A program made the translations under genes and the position numbers. The notes under the pieces were generated by a model. It made no database searches and had not been told where the DNA came from. It saw only the letters and a program-made list of their open reading frames with translations. Of a stretch of DNA of 64,000 bases, positions 28,441 through 37,725 are shown one piece after another (position 1 is the stretch's first letter; the number at the start of each line of letters is the position of its first letter). Location of the stretch: assembly GCA_018613055.1 (NCBI GenBank), contig JAGGQZ010000022.1, forward strand, positions 44,044 through 108,043. The letters run 5' to 3'. Source of the DNA: Chryseobacterium sp. ISL-80. GTDB taxonomy: Bacteria; Bacillota; Bacilli; Bacillales; Cytobacillaceae.

Positions 28441-28761
28441 CTATTTTTCAGGAAGGATCCCCATGCTTTCAATATGGTTCCTGGTTTCTTCATCGCCTAG
28501 TTTATAGATCATTTCATATGTCTGGAGCAGTTGCCTGTCGAGCGCATCATTTTCGCGGTCATAATGGTATTGTACATATGGAACGTGCGCTCTCATGAAG
28601 TTCTGCCAGCCGGTGGAATGGCCCTGATCGAATATTTCCCTCAATGCGGTGATTTCTTCGTCAGTTGCCTCAATTTTAAAATTCCATGGAGATGCAGTTG
28701 ATACGCTTTGAATCTCGCCATCACTGATGTTGATATAGTATGTTTTTTTGATTTCTGTCAT
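28441..28761 (-). CDS. Uncharacterised cytosolic protein, 106 aa
   Basis: A soluble protein starting MTEIKKTYYINISDGEIQS, with a short beta-rich N-terminus and a helical, acidic C-terminal half (LDRQLLQTYEMIYKLGDEETRNHIESMGIL). The ATG at 28761 has GAGGTGA 5 nt upstream. I do not recognise the family. It has its own terminator and lies between ytkD and dps, where bacilli keep several small conserved genes. Confidence 0.75.
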   Translation of the reverse strand: MTEIKKTYYINISDGEIQSVSTASPWNFKIEATDEEITALREIFDQGHSTGWQNFMRAHVPYVQYHYDRENDALDRQLLQTYEMIYKLGDEETRNHIESMGILPEK

Positions 28762-29012
28762 GTGTCTCACCTCATGGATATCGTTCCCTGCGTCTATATT
28801 CCTTTATACTGAATATCATTAAAATAAATAATTTTTAAGCACTCCAGATTTACTTTTAAAGTAAGGAGTATGTTAAAATTAGACACAAATAAAGATAAAG
28901 TTAATCAATAACCCAACAGGGAAATACTTCAAGTTCAAGGCATATTTTTTCCTTTGGAGGGTATTAAATAAGTATAGGATTATGGAGGATCAAGAAGGAG
29001 AGGTGAAATGCC

Positions 29013-29267
29013 ATGAAACTAATTGATGAGCTATACGAGTTATACCGCAATAAATTGACCGGCGACGAAGAGGATATCGATATGCTCGCTTTTGCCTTCC
29101 TTGAAGAAATGAGCCGTGAAGACCTGTTGAAGATTATCCAGGACCTTGATAAGCAGGAGCTTTATGATCTGATGGGTCTCTATTTGATCGAGAGTCTTAA
29201 GGGGAAATTTGCCCAGGATGACTTTGGCGCGCGTTCTGTCACATATCCTTCCCGCAACATTCATTAA
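29013..29267 (+). CDS. Small acidic protein, DUF6154-like
   Basis: An 84-aa helical acidic protein (MKLIDELYELYRNKLTGDEEDIDML then AFLEEMSREDLLKIIQDLDKQELYDLMGLYLIESLKGK). The LTGDEEDIDML and EMSREDLL segments look like the DUF6154 family of bacilli, from memory. The ATG follows AAGGAGAGGTGAAATGCC. No enzymatic motif. Function unknown. Confidence 0.75.
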   Translation: MKLIDELYELYRNKLTGDEEDIDMLAFAFLEEMSREDLLKIIQDLDKQELYDLMGLYLIESLKGKFAQDDFGARSVTYPSRNIH

Positions 29268-29286
29268 CGAAAAGACCATACATATG

Positions 29287-29314
29287 AACCGGCCAATGAA
29301 GCCGGTTTTTCTTT
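29287..29314 (+). terminator. Terminator of the DUF6154-like gene
   Basis: AACCGGC/GCCGGTT hairpin followed by TTTCTTT. Confidence 0.8.
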
Positions 29315-29321
29315 ATAAACA

Positions 29322-29353
29322 GAAAAAAACTGGCCAGATAGCCAGTTTTTTTA
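29322..29353. terminator. Terminator facing dps, probably bidirectional
   Basis: AACTGGC/GCCAGTT hairpin with A7 on the left and T7 on the right, so it can serve the minus-strand dps gene. Confidence 0.7.
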
Positions 29354-29385
29354 TTAGCCAAGATAAGTTTATTAGCCAAGATAAG
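29350..29385. repeat. 18-bp tandem duplication covering the dps stop codon
   Basis: tttattagccaagataag occurs twice in direct tandem (29350-29367 and 29368-29385). The right copy contains the last codons and stop of dps; the left copy repeats them downstream of the stop. Confidence 0.9.
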
Positions 29386-29812
29386 CCTTGAACATCCACA
29401 TATGTTTGCGAAGGCTCATTTTCACTTCCGTCATCATATCAGCGGTTGCGGTATCGTCTGCCTTCTCTGCAAGTTCAATTGCTTGCTGCAGCTCTTCAAC
29501 GATTGTTGAGAAGTCATCATGCAATTGCTTTACCATTTCTTCTTCATTTTCAGAGCCTGTTGCCTCTTTTACTGAAGACAGCTCCAAATATTCTTTAAGC
29601 GTTGCGACAGGCTTTCCGTCCAACGCGAGAATTCTTTCTGCAAATTCATCGATGATTGTCGCTGCTTCATTGTAAAGTTCTTCAAATTTCACATGAAGCG
29701 TGAAGAAGTGGCGGCCTTTTACATACCAGTGATAATTGTGCAGCTTTGTATAAAGAACCGTCCAGTTCGCTACTTGTTTGTTTACTGCTTGAATTAGTTC
29801 AGTTTGTGCCAT
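29372..29812 (-). CDS. dps: Dps family ferritin-like DNA/iron protection protein
   Basis: A 146-aa Dps/MrgA-type protein that stores iron by oxidising it with peroxide and so protects DNA. The inter-subunit ferroxidase ligands are seen in LHNYHWYVKGRHFFTLH (His residues) and EFAERIL preceded by DE (about residues 31-65). Four-helix length is normal, with no long DNA-binding tail. The ATG follows AGGAGGATGAATTTAC. Corresponds to B. subtilis ytkB/dps. No PerR box could be assigned. Confidence 0.93.
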   Translation of the reverse strand: MAQTELIQAVNKQVANWTVLYTKLHNYHWYVKGRHFFTLHVKFEELYNEAATIIDEFAERILALDGKPVATLKEYLELSSVKEATGSENEEEMVKQLHDDFSTIVEELQQAIELAEKADDTATADMMTEVKMSLRKHMWMFKAYLG

Positions 29813-29943
29813 GTAAATTCATCCTCCTCTTAGTCACTATTTATATTCCCCTCCCTGTCTGAGAAAAAACATGCTGCCAGCAACTTTTTTCCTATACTGG
29901 GATAGAACATGCTACAATAATTTTGAACAAAGGAGGACGTATT

Positions 29944-30111
29944 ATGTACACTGTTTTGATTATCTCAGTCATTATCGTTATCGTTGTCCTGGTTTTAAGC
30001 GTGTTGACGACCTCAAAAGCCTATCAATTCAAACACACGATCGACCCGATTGAAAACAGCACCGAAATCCAGGCAAGAGCTTCTGAAGAAGAACCTGGTG
30101 AAAATAAATAA
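29944..30111 (+). CDS. ytzI: Small membrane protein YtzI
   Basis: A 55-aa protein: one N-terminal TM helix (MYTVLIISVIIVIVVLVLSVL), then TTSKAYQFKHTIDP and an acidic tail. The TSKAYxxKHTxDP segment matches B. subtilis YtzI. The ATG follows AAAGGAGGACGTATT. Function unknown. Confidence 0.82.
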   Translation: MYTVLIISVIIVIVVLVLSVLTTSKAYQFKHTIDPIENSTEIQARASEEEPGENK

Positions 30112-30138
30112 AAGGAGCTGAAAACCAGCTCCTTTTTC
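30111..30138 (+). terminator. Terminator of ytzI
   Basis: AAAGGAGCT/AGCTCCTTT hairpin followed by TTCC, just after the stop. Confidence 0.8.
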
Positions 30139-30168
30139 CTGATTCTATTTACAAGAAGGGATTTACCT

Positions 30169-30423
30169 ATGCTAAAAAAAGCATTCATCGGCATCATCCG
30201 ATTTTATCAGACGGTCATTTCACCATTAAAGCCGCCAACCTGCCGTTTTTATCCGACCTGCTCCCATTACGGACTTGAAGCGATCCAAAAATTCGGCCCC
30301 TTCAAAGGCGGATGGCTGACGATCGTACGGATCCTGAAATGCCAGCCACTGCATCCCGGCGGATTTGACCCTGTACCGGAAGAGTGGCCTTCCAAGAAAA
30401 AAGCCAAAGCACATGATCATTGA
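30169..30423 (+). CDS. yidD: Membrane protein insertion efficiency factor YidD
   Basis: An 84-aa member of the YidD family (YtjA in B. subtilis), thought to assist YidC/SpoIIIJ insertase. The conserved core is complete: [55 protein letters not shown]. Three conserved cysteines are present. The start follows AGAAGGGATTTACCT. Confidence 0.95.
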   Translation: MLKKAFIGIIRFYQTVISPLKPPTCRFYPTCSHYGLEAIQKFGPFKGGWLTIVRILKCQPLHPGGFDPVPEEWPSKKKAKAHDH

Positions 30424-30452
30424 GTGTGATTTATTTTTCCTAGCCCTTTGAA

Positions 30453-31016
30453 TTATTTTTCATATCCATCGATCACGCGATCCAGCCTTCCTGTTGCCGG
30501 ATCAATCACGAGACCATGAACAGGAACATCCTTAGGCATCAAGGGATGGTTTTTTACGATTTCGACACTGTGGGCAACGCTGTCCTTGACATTGTCAAAA
30601 CCGTGAAGCCATTCCTTCACATCGATTCCCGAGTAGTTTAAAGTATTCAGCATATCATCGCTGACCCCACGATTTTTCATCTCTTCAATCACGATGTCGG
30701 GCTTCATCCCGCTCATACCGCAGTCATAATGGCCAATGATCGCCACTTCCTCTGCCTGGAGCTGATAAACAGCGACAAGCAGGCTTCTCATGATACTGCC
30801 AAACGGATGCATGATGAGTGCGCCGGCGTTCTTGACGATTTTCACATCACCATTCCGAATGTTCAATGCTCTTGGCAAAAGCTCAACAAGCCTTGTATCC
30901 ATGCATGTCAGAATAACCATTTTTTTGTTCGGAAACTTGGTCGTCGTGAATTCTTCATATTTCTTTTCAGCTACAAATTGTTCATTAAATTGAAGGATTT
31001 CCTCAAGCATTTTCAT
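30453..31016 (-). CDS. ytiB: Beta-carbonic anhydrase YtiB
   Basis: A 187-aa zinc enzyme interconverting CO2 and bicarbonate. The zinc ligands and dyad are CMDTR (Cys38, Asp40, Arg42) and HYDC (His95, Cys98). NAGA at 62-65 and GLVIDPATG near the C-terminus are typical. The ATG follows AAAAAGGAGTAGAGAAG. Monocistronic. Confidence 0.93.
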   Translation of the reverse strand: MKMLEEILQFNEQFVAEKKYEEFTTTKFPNKKMVILTCMDTRLVELLPRALNIRNGDVKIVKNAGALIMHPFGSIMRSLLVAVYQLQAEEVAIIGHYDCGMSGMKPDIVIEEMKNRGVSDDMLNTLNYSGIDVKEWLHGFDNVKDSVAHSVEIVKNHPLMPKDVPVHGLVIDPATGRLDRVIDGYEK

Positions 31017-31129
31017 CTTCTCTACTCCTTTTTAACATGTTCTAATTAATAGAATACCGCAAATCACGGCTGAGCCAAAATGTTTTACTTGATTTTGGAC
31101 CGATCCTTTTGTATGATACAGAAGGTAAA

Positions 31130-31144
31130 TCGTAACGATTACGA
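31130..31144. promoter_or_regulatory. Zur-like box 1
   Basis: TCGTAACGATTACGA, a perfect 6-3-6 palindrome close to the B. subtilis Zur consensus TCGTAATNATTACGA, 97 bp before the zinc-binding lipoprotein gene. Confidence 0.8.
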
Positions 31145-31205
31145 ATTAATATTTTTTAATGCTGACTAGAAAACTAAAATGAATATTATACGCACACTTC
31201 ATAAA

Positions 31206-31220
31206 TCGTAATGAGTACGT
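31206..31220. promoter_or_regulatory. Zur-like box 2
   Basis: TCGTAATGAGTACGT, a second, weaker Zur-type site ending about 10 bp before the ribosome binding site of the same gene. Confidence 0.65.
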
Positions 31221-31240
31221 TTTGAATCCAGGAGGTCTTT

Positions 31241-32206
31241 ATGAAAAAATTCGCTTTTATACTATCATTATTTATAACAATTTCAACATTTCTCACCGGC
31301 TGCGGCCAAGAGGACACTTCTAATAAGGAAAAGGATGAAAACCTTCTGCAGGTATACACAACTGTCTATCCGCTTCAGTTTTTCACCCAGAAAATCGGAG
31401 GTGAGTTTGTTGATGTAAAAACAATCTATCCGCCGGGTGCAGATGAACATACATTTGAACCTTCTCAAAAAGATATGATGGCACTCGCTGACGCAGACTT
31501 ATTTTTCTATATAGGCCTCGGTCTTGAGGGTTTCGTCGATAAAGCCGGCAAAACATTGAAGAATGAGGATGTAAAAATGGTCCCCGTCGGAGATTCGCTG
31601 CATCTTGACGAAGAAGGAAATGGAGAACAGGAAGACCATGGCGAAGATGAACATTCTAGTGATGATGGCCACGCACACGGAGACGTTGACCCGCATGTCT
31701 GGCTTGATCCCGTTTACGCAAATGAAATGGCTCTTGCCATCAAAGAACAATTAGCTGAACAAATGCCTGAACATAAAGATACATTTGAGAAAAATTATTC
31801 TGAGTTGTCTGCCCAATTAGAGGATTTAGACAAGGAATTTACAGAGGTAATCGGGGCTGCCAAGCGAAAGGAAATCATTGTAGCCCATGCTGCCTATAGC
31901 TATTGGGAAAAGCGATATGGACTTGAACAAATCAGCATTTCCGGCTTGTCGACGACCAATGAGCCGTCCCAAAAAGAACTTCAAAAACTCATCTCGCATG
32001 CAAAGGACGAAAAAATAAAATATGTCTTGAACGAACAGAATTTCAACTCAAAGCTGGCAAAAATGGTCCAGGAAGAAATCGGTGCTAAGCCACTTACACT
32101 GCACAACCTCTCTGTTTTGACAGATGAAGACATCAAAAACAAAGAAACATATTTCACGTTGATGGAAAAGAATATTACGACTCTAGGAAAAGCACTGAAT
32201 GAGTAG
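31241..32206 (+). CDS. znuA: Zinc ABC transporter substrate-binding lipoprotein (ZnuA/AdcA type)
   Basis: A 321-aa cluster A-I (SBP_bac_9) metal receptor. The lipobox is LTGC (Cys21). Zinc-ligand histidines lie at EHTFEP (His70), DPHVWLDP (His152) and AHAAYSYW, and a His/Asp/Glu-rich loop (about 130-150) of the kind that marks zinc rather than manganese specificity precedes the second. The ATG follows AGGAGGTCTTT. Two Zur-type boxes upstream predict induction by zinc starvation. The permease and ATPase are not in this window. Resembles B. subtilis YcdH (ZnuA). Confidence 0.93.
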   Translation: MKKFAFILSLFITISTFLTGCGQEDTSNKEKDENLLQVYTTVYPLQFFTQKIGGEFVDVKTIYPPGADEHTFEPSQKDMMALADADLFFYIGLGLEGFVDKAGKTLKNEDVKMVPVGDSLHLDEEGNGEQEDHGEDEHSSDDGHAHGDVDPHVWLDPVYANEMALAIKEQLAEQMPEHKDTFEKNYSELSAQLEDLDKEFTEVIGAAKRKEIIVAHAAYSYWEKRYGLEQISISGLSTTNEPSQKELQKLISHAKDEKIKYVLNEQNFNSKLAKMVQEEIGAKPLTLHNLSVLTDEDIKNKETYFTLMEKNITTLGKALNE

Positions 32207-32215
32207 ATGTATATG

Positions 32216-32239
32216 CCTCCCTAATTGGGAGGTTTTTTT
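32216..32239 (+). terminator. Terminator of znuA
   Basis: CCTCCC/GGGAGG hairpin followed by TTTTTTTA. Confidence 0.85.
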
Positions 32240-32316
32240 ATGGGAATTTCATCTACATATTTTCCCATAAAGTGAAAACAATAGAAGGAGGCATATTACG
32301 GAAAGGAAGTTTATTG

Positions 32317-33678
32317 ATGGATGATATACTGATTGCCCGTTCCCTGTTCGGGACAACCATGGGGTTCCATATTATCAATGCGACCATCGGCGTTGGACTG
32401 CCGCTGATGATACTCGCTGCAGAACTGCTTTACCAAAAAACAAATGACAAGGACTACGCAGTCATGGCAAAAAGATGGACGAAAGCCTTCGCAGTCACTC
32501 TCGGAGTCGGCATCCCGACCGGAACGATTGCCGGAGTCCAGCTTTCCCTCCTGTGGCCAGGATTCATGGAAGTCATCGGCAGAGTCATGGCCCTGCCATT
32601 CCAGATTGAAATTTATGCTTTTTTTGTCGAGGCATTGTTCATGTCCATTTATGTGTACGCCGCTGACAGAATTGCGCCATGGATGAGGATTGCCAGCCTG
32701 ACACTTGTGGCTCTTGGGGCCCTTGCCTCCGCGGTGCTGATTACAAATGTCCATGCATTCCAGGGGACTCCAGCTGGATTCCGGGTCGAAAATGGCGAGC
32801 TCGTTGACATCGACCCATGGGCTGCCTTCTTTAATCCAAGCTTCGGGGTGACAGCTGTACATGTTGTATTCACCGCTTATATGACTGGAGCTTTTATCAT
32901 CGCTACAGTGGCAGCTTATAAAATGCTGAAAAGTGATTTTGGTTCGCGTCTCTATAAATTCCATCAAAAAGCATTGATGGCCAGCCTGATCATCGGGGGT
33001 GTTTTTTCAATCCTGACTGCGGCGAACGGGCATTCAGCAGCTCAATACCTGCATGAATACCAGCCTGAAAAACTGGCAGGTGCCGAAGGGCTTTTTGAAA
33101 CTCAAAAATATGCGCCGCTCTCCATTGGCGGCTTTACAGACAGGGAAACCGAATCCGTCAAATGGGGAATTGAAATTCCATGGGCACTCAGTTTCCTGGC
33201 AGGCAATTCATTTGAAACCGAGGTAAAAGGCCTTAATGATTTTCCCGAGGAGCATTGGCCGCCGCTGTTTATTCATACGCTGTTCAATGCCATGGTCGGT
33301 GTAGGCATGCTGCTCATCATGCTTTCATTGATTGCCTTTGTATGGAACAAACTATTGAAGAAGGATAAATTCCCGAAATTCCTGATGTGGCTGTTTGTGG
33401 CTTCCGGCCCCCTTGCCATGCTCGGTATAGAGTTCGGCTGGATTTTCGCCTGTACAGGAAGGCAGCCATGGAATATCTATCATGTCCTGACAACAGAGGA
33501 TTCGGCGACAACCGCGACAAACCTGGGCATTTTGTTTATCCTCTTTGCTGCCGTTTATGTTTTGCTGGGCGTCATGGAAATCATTGTTCTTCGGTATTAC
33601 TTCAGGAAAAACACCGTTTTAGACGACTTGAACAGGGCACAGCAAAAAGAAATACCATTGTTTGACTCAAATACGTGA
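32317..33678 (+). CDS. ythA: Cytochrome bd-type oxidase subunit I, YthA
   Basis: CydA-family subunit of 453 aa with about nine membrane helices. The GRQPW motif is near residue 383, and LARSLFGTTMGFHI near the N-terminus holds the candidate high-spin heme histidine. The Q-loop is short, as in the cyanide-insensitive type. It oxidises menaquinol and reduces O2 to water. The start MDDILIARS follows AAAGGAAG. Forms an operon with ythB. Confidence 0.92.
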   Translation: MDDILIARSLFGTTMGFHIINATIGVGLPLMILAAELLYQKTNDKDYAVMAKRWTKAFAVTLGVGIPTGTIAGVQLSLLWPGFMEVIGRVMALPFQIEIYAFFVEALFMSIYVYAADRIAPWMRIASLTLVALGALASAVLITNVHAFQGTPAGFRVENGELVDIDPWAAFFNPSFGVTAVHVVFTAYMTGAFIIATVAAYKMLKSDFGSRLYKFHQKALMASLIIGGVFSILTAANGHSAAQYLHEYQPEKLAGAEGLFETQKYAPLSIGGFTDRETESVKWGIEIPWALSFLAGNSFETEVKGLNDFPEEHWPPLFIHTLFNAMVGVGMLLIMLSLIAFVWNKLLKKDKFPKFLMWLFVASGPLAMLGIEFGWIFACTGRQPWNIYHVLTTEDSATTATNLGILFILFAAVYVLLGVMEIIVLRYYFRKNTVLDDLNRAQQKEIPLFDSNT

Positions 33679-33693
33679 AAAGGGTGATCCGCT

Positions 33694-34743
33694 GTGACTG
33701 ATGCGCTTACTGCAATAACCGTCCTGTGGGGCTTCGTTTTTATCTATGCTGTCATGGCCACGATGGATTTTGGCGCGGGCTTCTGGTCGATGGTGTACAT
33801 CAATAAAACGAAAACAAAGGCCACGAATATCGCCAACCGCTACCTCTCGCCAACCTGGGAGGTGACGAACACCTTCATCGTCGCGCTGGTCGTCGCCGTA
33901 TACAGCATGTTTCCGAAAGGCGCTTACACATTGGGCACTGTCCTGCTGATTCCAGGCAGCATGATCCTACTACTGTTAACTGTTCGAAGTGCTTTTCTTG
34001 TTTTTTCAAATATTGCCGAAGACTATCGCAAAGTACTTACTTATATATCAGGAATCTGCGGCATCCTGATTCCCGGGCTGCTGATCAGCGTCCTGCCGAT
34101 CACTCACGGAGGATTCGTAGAGTTCTCAGATGGCTCCCAGAACCTCAACCTTGTCAAATTGTTCACCAGCCCAAATGAGTATGCCTTTATCGGCTTTGCC
34201 GTAAGCAGTACGCTGTTTCTGTCATCCCTGCTGCTTGCCGATTACTCAAAAGCTTCAGAGGAGTTCCAGGCTTACAATGTCTACAGACGTGATGCATTGA
34301 TTCTTGGGCCGATCTCGCTGGTAATGGCTTTGGCGATCATGCTGACATTGAGAAATGAGGCAGCCTGGATTTATGATAAAATGATGGACGATCTACCGAT
34401 TCTGATCCTGTCGGTTGTTCTTTTTTTAATCGGCGGCCTGGCCCTTATCCTTCCTTCGATTGGCAATAAATCACTGCGAGGACTCCCAAGGCTCGCTGTC
34501 ATCATGATTACCCTGCAATACCTGGCAGCAAGCTATGTTTATGGAAAGGCGCATCTGCCTTATATCGTCTATCCTGAGGTAACGATACAGTCGGCCTTTA
34601 CTGATCCAAACTCTTTCCGGGCTGTATTCACCACCTATATTGTCGGTTTCTTGATTCTGTTTCCGGGATTCATTTATTTTTGGAGCCTGTTCATGCAGGA
34701 TAAAAGATATCTACGCCAAAAAAAGACCCGTGAACAAACTTGA
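33694..34743 (+). CDS. ythB: Cytochrome bd-type oxidase subunit II, YthB
   Basis: CydB-family subunit of 349 aa with about eight to nine helices. The N-terminus (ITVLWGFVFIYAVMATMDFGAGFW) shows the family MDFGxG motif. It pairs with YthA to form the oxidase. GTG start behind AAAAGGGTGATCCGCT, 15 bp after ythA. Confidence 0.92.
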   Translation: MTDALTAITVLWGFVFIYAVMATMDFGAGFWSMVYINKTKTKATNIANRYLSPTWEVTNTFIVALVVAVYSMFPKGAYTLGTVLLIPGSMILLLLTVRSAFLVFSNIAEDYRKVLTYISGICGILIPGLLISVLPITHGGFVEFSDGSQNLNLVKLFTSPNEYAFIGFAVSSTLFLSSLLLADYSKASEEFQAYNVYRRDALILGPISLVMALAIMLTLRNEAAWIYDKMMDDLPILILSVVLFLIGGLALILPSIGNKSLRGLPRLAVIMITLQYLAASYVYGKAHLPYIVYPEVTIQSAFTDPNSFRAVFTTYIVGFLILFPGFIYFWSLFMQDKRYLRQKKTREQT

Positions 34744-34829
34744 TTTCTTTTGCCTAATATTAGCTTGAATGAGTTATACCCTCACGCAGCAAGCTATAAG
34801 TGTATCAATCAAAAAGGAGTGGTACACCA

Positions 34830-34985
34830 ATGGCTAAGGACGTATTATGCGAAGTGAACAACTGTCAATATTGGGAACATGGCAATCTTTGCAATGCCGA
34901 AAAAATCTATGTAGTCAGCCATGCCGGCGAGACAGCCGACAATAGCAAGGAAACCGACTGCAAGACATTTGAAGCGTTGAGTTAA
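34830..34985 (+). CDS. DUF1540 cysteine-rich small protein
   Basis: A 51-aa protein (MAKDVLCEVNNCQYWEHGNLC start) with four cysteines arranged like a small metal-binding knuckle (CxxxxC, C, and DCKTF near the end), typical of DUF1540 in sporulating Firmicutes. The ATG follows AAAAAGGAGTGGTACACCA. Role unknown. Confidence 0.85.
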   Translation: MAKDVLCEVNNCQYWEHGNLCNAEKIYVVSHAGETADNSKETDCKTFEALS

Positions 34986-34992
34986 TTTATTC

Positions 34993-35022
34993 GGACCGGG
35001 TCAAACCGGTCCTGTTTTTTTT
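34993..35022 (+). terminator. Terminator of the DUF1540 gene
   Basis: GGACCGG/CCGGTCC hairpin followed by TTTTTTTTT. Confidence 0.9.
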
Positions 35023-35034
35023 CATTTTTAATCG

Positions 35035-35724
35035 TCAGCTTCTTTCAAGAGGAATAAGGTCTATAAAAAGGAATCGATCCTTACCAGTGAAATAATCAGG
35101 AGTAACTTTTTCAACTCCTTTTTCAAATCCTACTGGAAACATAAAGTTTGGACCATCAAACACGAACGAGTGGAATTCTCCCTTTTCTCCGCAAATATCA
35201 TGGCTTTTTGGATAGTCATTGATCAATTCCCTGTCGTAGATTCTTCCAACAAAGCTTCTGTCCAAGGCATCCATATCAATGCAGGTCAGCACAGTCTTAA
35301 AGCCAAGCTGAATAAACTCATTGCTAATCTCACCAACAAAACGATTCCACAGAGGAAAAATAGGAGTCAAACCGGTGTCTTCCAGCAGTTTTTCCCTATA
35401 TTCTCTAATATCCTGAAGGTGAATATCACCAAAAGCAATATGGGTAACTCCCTCGTCCTTCATATGCGAGAATTCTTTTTTCATTATTTCCTTATACTTT
35501 TCATCCGAGCATTCCTGAGGAATCCAAACCTCTCTCAATGGAATTCCTAATGACTTCGACTGCTGTTTCAGCAACTCGTGCCGGACTCCATGTATGGAAA
35601 CACGCCCCACCCCTTCAGTTAGTGTCACGAATAAGGAATCAATCTCATAATGCGGATTATTTTGTATTTTATATAATGTCAGCGTGGAATCCTTTCCACC
35701 GCTGAAACCTATAGCTATTTTCAT
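35035..35724 (-). CDS. PP-loop ATP pyrophosphatase, Dph6/diphthine-ammonia-ligase-like
   Basis: A 229-aa enzyme of the adenine nucleotide alpha-hydrolase superfamily. The PP-loop SGGKDST lies at 8-14. Further motifs are GVTHIAFGDIHLQD (about 95-108) and the C-terminal CGEKGEFHSFVFDGP, both typical of the Dph6-related family. Bacteria lack diphthamide, so the substrate is unknown; adenylation of a carboxylate followed by amidation is the family chemistry. The ATG follows AAAGGAGGCTGTCGAA. AT-rich compared with its neighbours and not part of the B. subtilis order that I know. Confidence 0.85.
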   Translation of the reverse strand: MKIAIGFSGGKDSTLTLYKIQNNPHYEIDSLFVTLTEGVGRVSIHGVRHELLKQQSKSLGIPLREVWIPQECSDEKYKEIMKKEFSHMKDEGVTHIAFGDIHLQDIREYREKLLEDTGLTPIFPLWNRFVGEISNEFIQLGFKTVLTCIDMDALDRSFVGRIYDRELINDYPKSHDICGEKGEFHSFVFDGPNFMFPVGFEKGVEKVTPDYFTGKDRFLFIDLIPLERS

Positions 35725-35787
35725 TTCGACAGCCTCCTTTATTCCATAATCACTGAATTAGTGATGATTCACAACCTCTGCTAACCT

Positions 35788-37425
35788 TTACACTCTTTGT
35801 CCTCTACCTAGTTTTTCTAATTCTAACTGAATCCTTTCTGGATCGATCCGTTCAAATAATGGCTCTACACCATTAACATTACGAGCTGGGATTGTCTGCG
35901 GCTTCCAGTTTTCTTCTGTTATAGAAAGCATGTCTTTTACCTTATCACTAGAAAAAGGCAGGAAGGGTGTCAGGATATTGGCCAGATTCCCGATGATGTA
36001 GACACAGTCTGCCAGCGTCTGCTTGCACGCTTCTGTAGCCTCATGAACCTGCCTCCAGGGCTGTTGCTGGTCAAAGTATTTGTTTGAAAACCTGACAAAA
36101 TCAAATACTGTTTCCAATGCCTGTTTAAATCTGGCTTCTTCAATACTCCTTCCTGCGTCTTCATATAGCCTGCTGACACCATTCGTTATCTCTTTGCTAA
36201 TACTTTTCTCAGGAATGAAGCCATCAAATGATTTCTGGATGAACTTCAAGGTCCGGTTTACAAAGTTTCCATATGCACCAAGCAACTCACTATTATGACT
36301 ATAGATAAACTCCTTCCAGGAGAAATCCGCATCCCGATTTTCGGGAGCGTTAATCGTCAGAAAATAACGGATGGAATCAGGGTCATAGATCTCTAGAATA
36401 TCAGGAACCCAGACTGCCCAATTTCTGCTTGTCGATAATTTCCTTTTTTCCAGTGTGAGATATTCATTCGAAACAATGTGAGTTGGCAAAGGGTCTTTTT
36501 CCACTCCCGCAAGTATTGCAGGCCAAATGATGGAATGGAAAGGGATATTGTCTTTGCCATGTACATAATACGATTTAGTCCCCGTTTTCCAAAATATCTG
36601 GTCGTTTTCATTTGTTTTTTTTGCCCATAATTTACTGGCAGTATAGTAACCAGAAACGGCTTCGATCCACACATATATTTTCTTTTGCTCATACCCCTTT
36701 GCCGGCACACTCACCCCATGGTCTAAATCACGTGATACGGCCCGATCCTGAATACCCTCCTTCAGATATCTCCTGGTTAGAGAGATGGCATTATCACGCC
36801 AGTCCCCTTTTCTTTCTGCCTCATCAACATAGTGTTCCAGAGTCTGTTGAAAGGAGCTTAAGGCAAAATAAAAATGTTCCGTTTTTCTCACCGTTGGCGG
36901 GTGACCACAGATTTTGCATCGCCTATCGAGCAAATCCAGCGGTTCTAATACACTCGAACAGGCGTCGCATTGATCACCCCTTGCATTCGCCCCGCAAACT
37001 GGACACAGACCCTCCACATATCGATCAGGCAAAAACTGTTGATCATGCACGCAATACGATTGTTCAATTTCTTTCTTGTAAATGAATCCTTTCTCTAGCA
37101 GTTCCAAAAAGATGGCTTGAACAATTTGATGATGATGCTCTGTATCTGTCCTCGTATACATATCATAAGAGAACCCCAAACGAGAAAAACAATCAACAAA
37201 CTCGTTATGATAGTGATCGGCTATCTCTTTTGCCGTTACTCCCTCCTGCTTAGCTCTAATCGTAATGGGTGTACCATTGCAGTCGCTGCCAGAAACATAT
37301 AAAACTTTTTCTCCTTTTAACCGGTAATACCTTGCCAAAATATCCCCAGGCAACAGGCTCGAAATATGCCCAAGATGCAAGGAACCATTAGCATAAGCCC
37401 ATGCTCCGCCAATAAAAATGCCCAT
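35788..37425 (-). CDS. metG: Methionyl-tRNA synthetase, probable second copy
   Basis: Class I synthetase of 545 aa charging tRNA-Met. The HIGH equivalent is HLGH (17-20), the KMSKS equivalent is KLSTS (about 329-333), and the connective peptide carries two zinc knuckles ([16 protein letters not shown] and CKICG, about 139-180). GSDCNGTPI and the anticodon-binding C-terminal helices are present, but the C-terminal tRNA-binding extension of the main Bacillus enzyme (about 650 aa) is absent. Preceded by a T-box leader with an AUG specifier, so it is expected to be induced when uncharged tRNA-Met accumulates. The ATG follows AAAGGAGGTCATAAAAA. Confidence 0.92.
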   Translation of the reverse strand: MGIFIGGAWAYANGSLHLGHISSLLPGDILARYYRLKGEKVLYVSGSDCNGTPITIRAKQEGVTAKEIADHYHNEFVDCFSRLGFSYDMYTRTDTEHHHQIVQAIFLELLEKGFIYKKEIEQSYCVHDQQFLPDRYVEGLCPVCGANARGDQCDACSSVLEPLDLLDRRCKICGHPPTVRKTEHFYFALSSFQQTLEHYVDEAERKGDWRDNAISLTRRYLKEGIQDRAVSRDLDHGVSVPAKGYEQKKIYVWIEAVSGYYTASKLWAKKTNENDQIFWKTGTKSYYVHGKDNIPFHSIIWPAILAGVEKDPLPTHIVSNEYLTLEKRKLSTSRNWAVWVPDILEIYDPDSIRYFLTINAPENRDADFSWKEFIYSHNSELLGAYGNFVNRTLKFIQKSFDGFIPEKSISKEITNGVSRLYEDAGRSIEEARFKQALETVFDFVRFSNKYFDQQQPWRQVHEATEACKQTLADCVYIIGNLANILTPFLPFSSDKVKDMLSITEENWKPQTIPARNVNGVEPLFERIDPERIQLELEKLGRGQRV

Positions 37426-37449
37426 TTTTTATGACCTCCTTTGAAAAAA

Positions 37450-37725
37450 TAAAAAAACCCCGCCCTTAACTGTATAAAAGTTAAGGACGAGGTTTGGATT
37501 CCCCGTGATACCACCTTATTTCGCAAATAGCTTACACTATTTGCCTCACCAAGTACGGAGCATATAATGCCTGCTCTTATACTGTGACATTGATAACGAG
37601 TGCCAATTCTCGCCGTTTCCTACTTATGCCCTCAGCATGTTCAGGACGGAGCTCAGAGACCATTTTTCAAGCGTCTGTCTTTGCTTCTTTTCAGCTTCCG
37701 AAGCTCTCTGGTAAAAAACAGGGTC
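37450..37725 (-). promoter_or_regulatory. T-box leader with AUG (Met) specifier and terminator
   Basis: On the minus strand, stem I starts at CCAGAGAGC (about 37712) and closes with GGTCTCTG; the codon just before this closing strand is ATG at 37663-37661. The T-box sequence AAGGTGGTATCACGGGG lies at 37517-37501. It is followed by the terminator stem AACCTCGTCCTTAAC/GTTAAGGGCGGGGTT (37495-37457) and a run of T. Leader and gene agree on methionine. Confidence 0.92.

Noticed and set aside
35788..37425. Inactive MetRS because KMSKS reads KLSTS
   Set aside because: Variation at these positions is tolerated in class I synthetases, and HLGH, zinc knuckles, length and T-box all point to a working enzyme.
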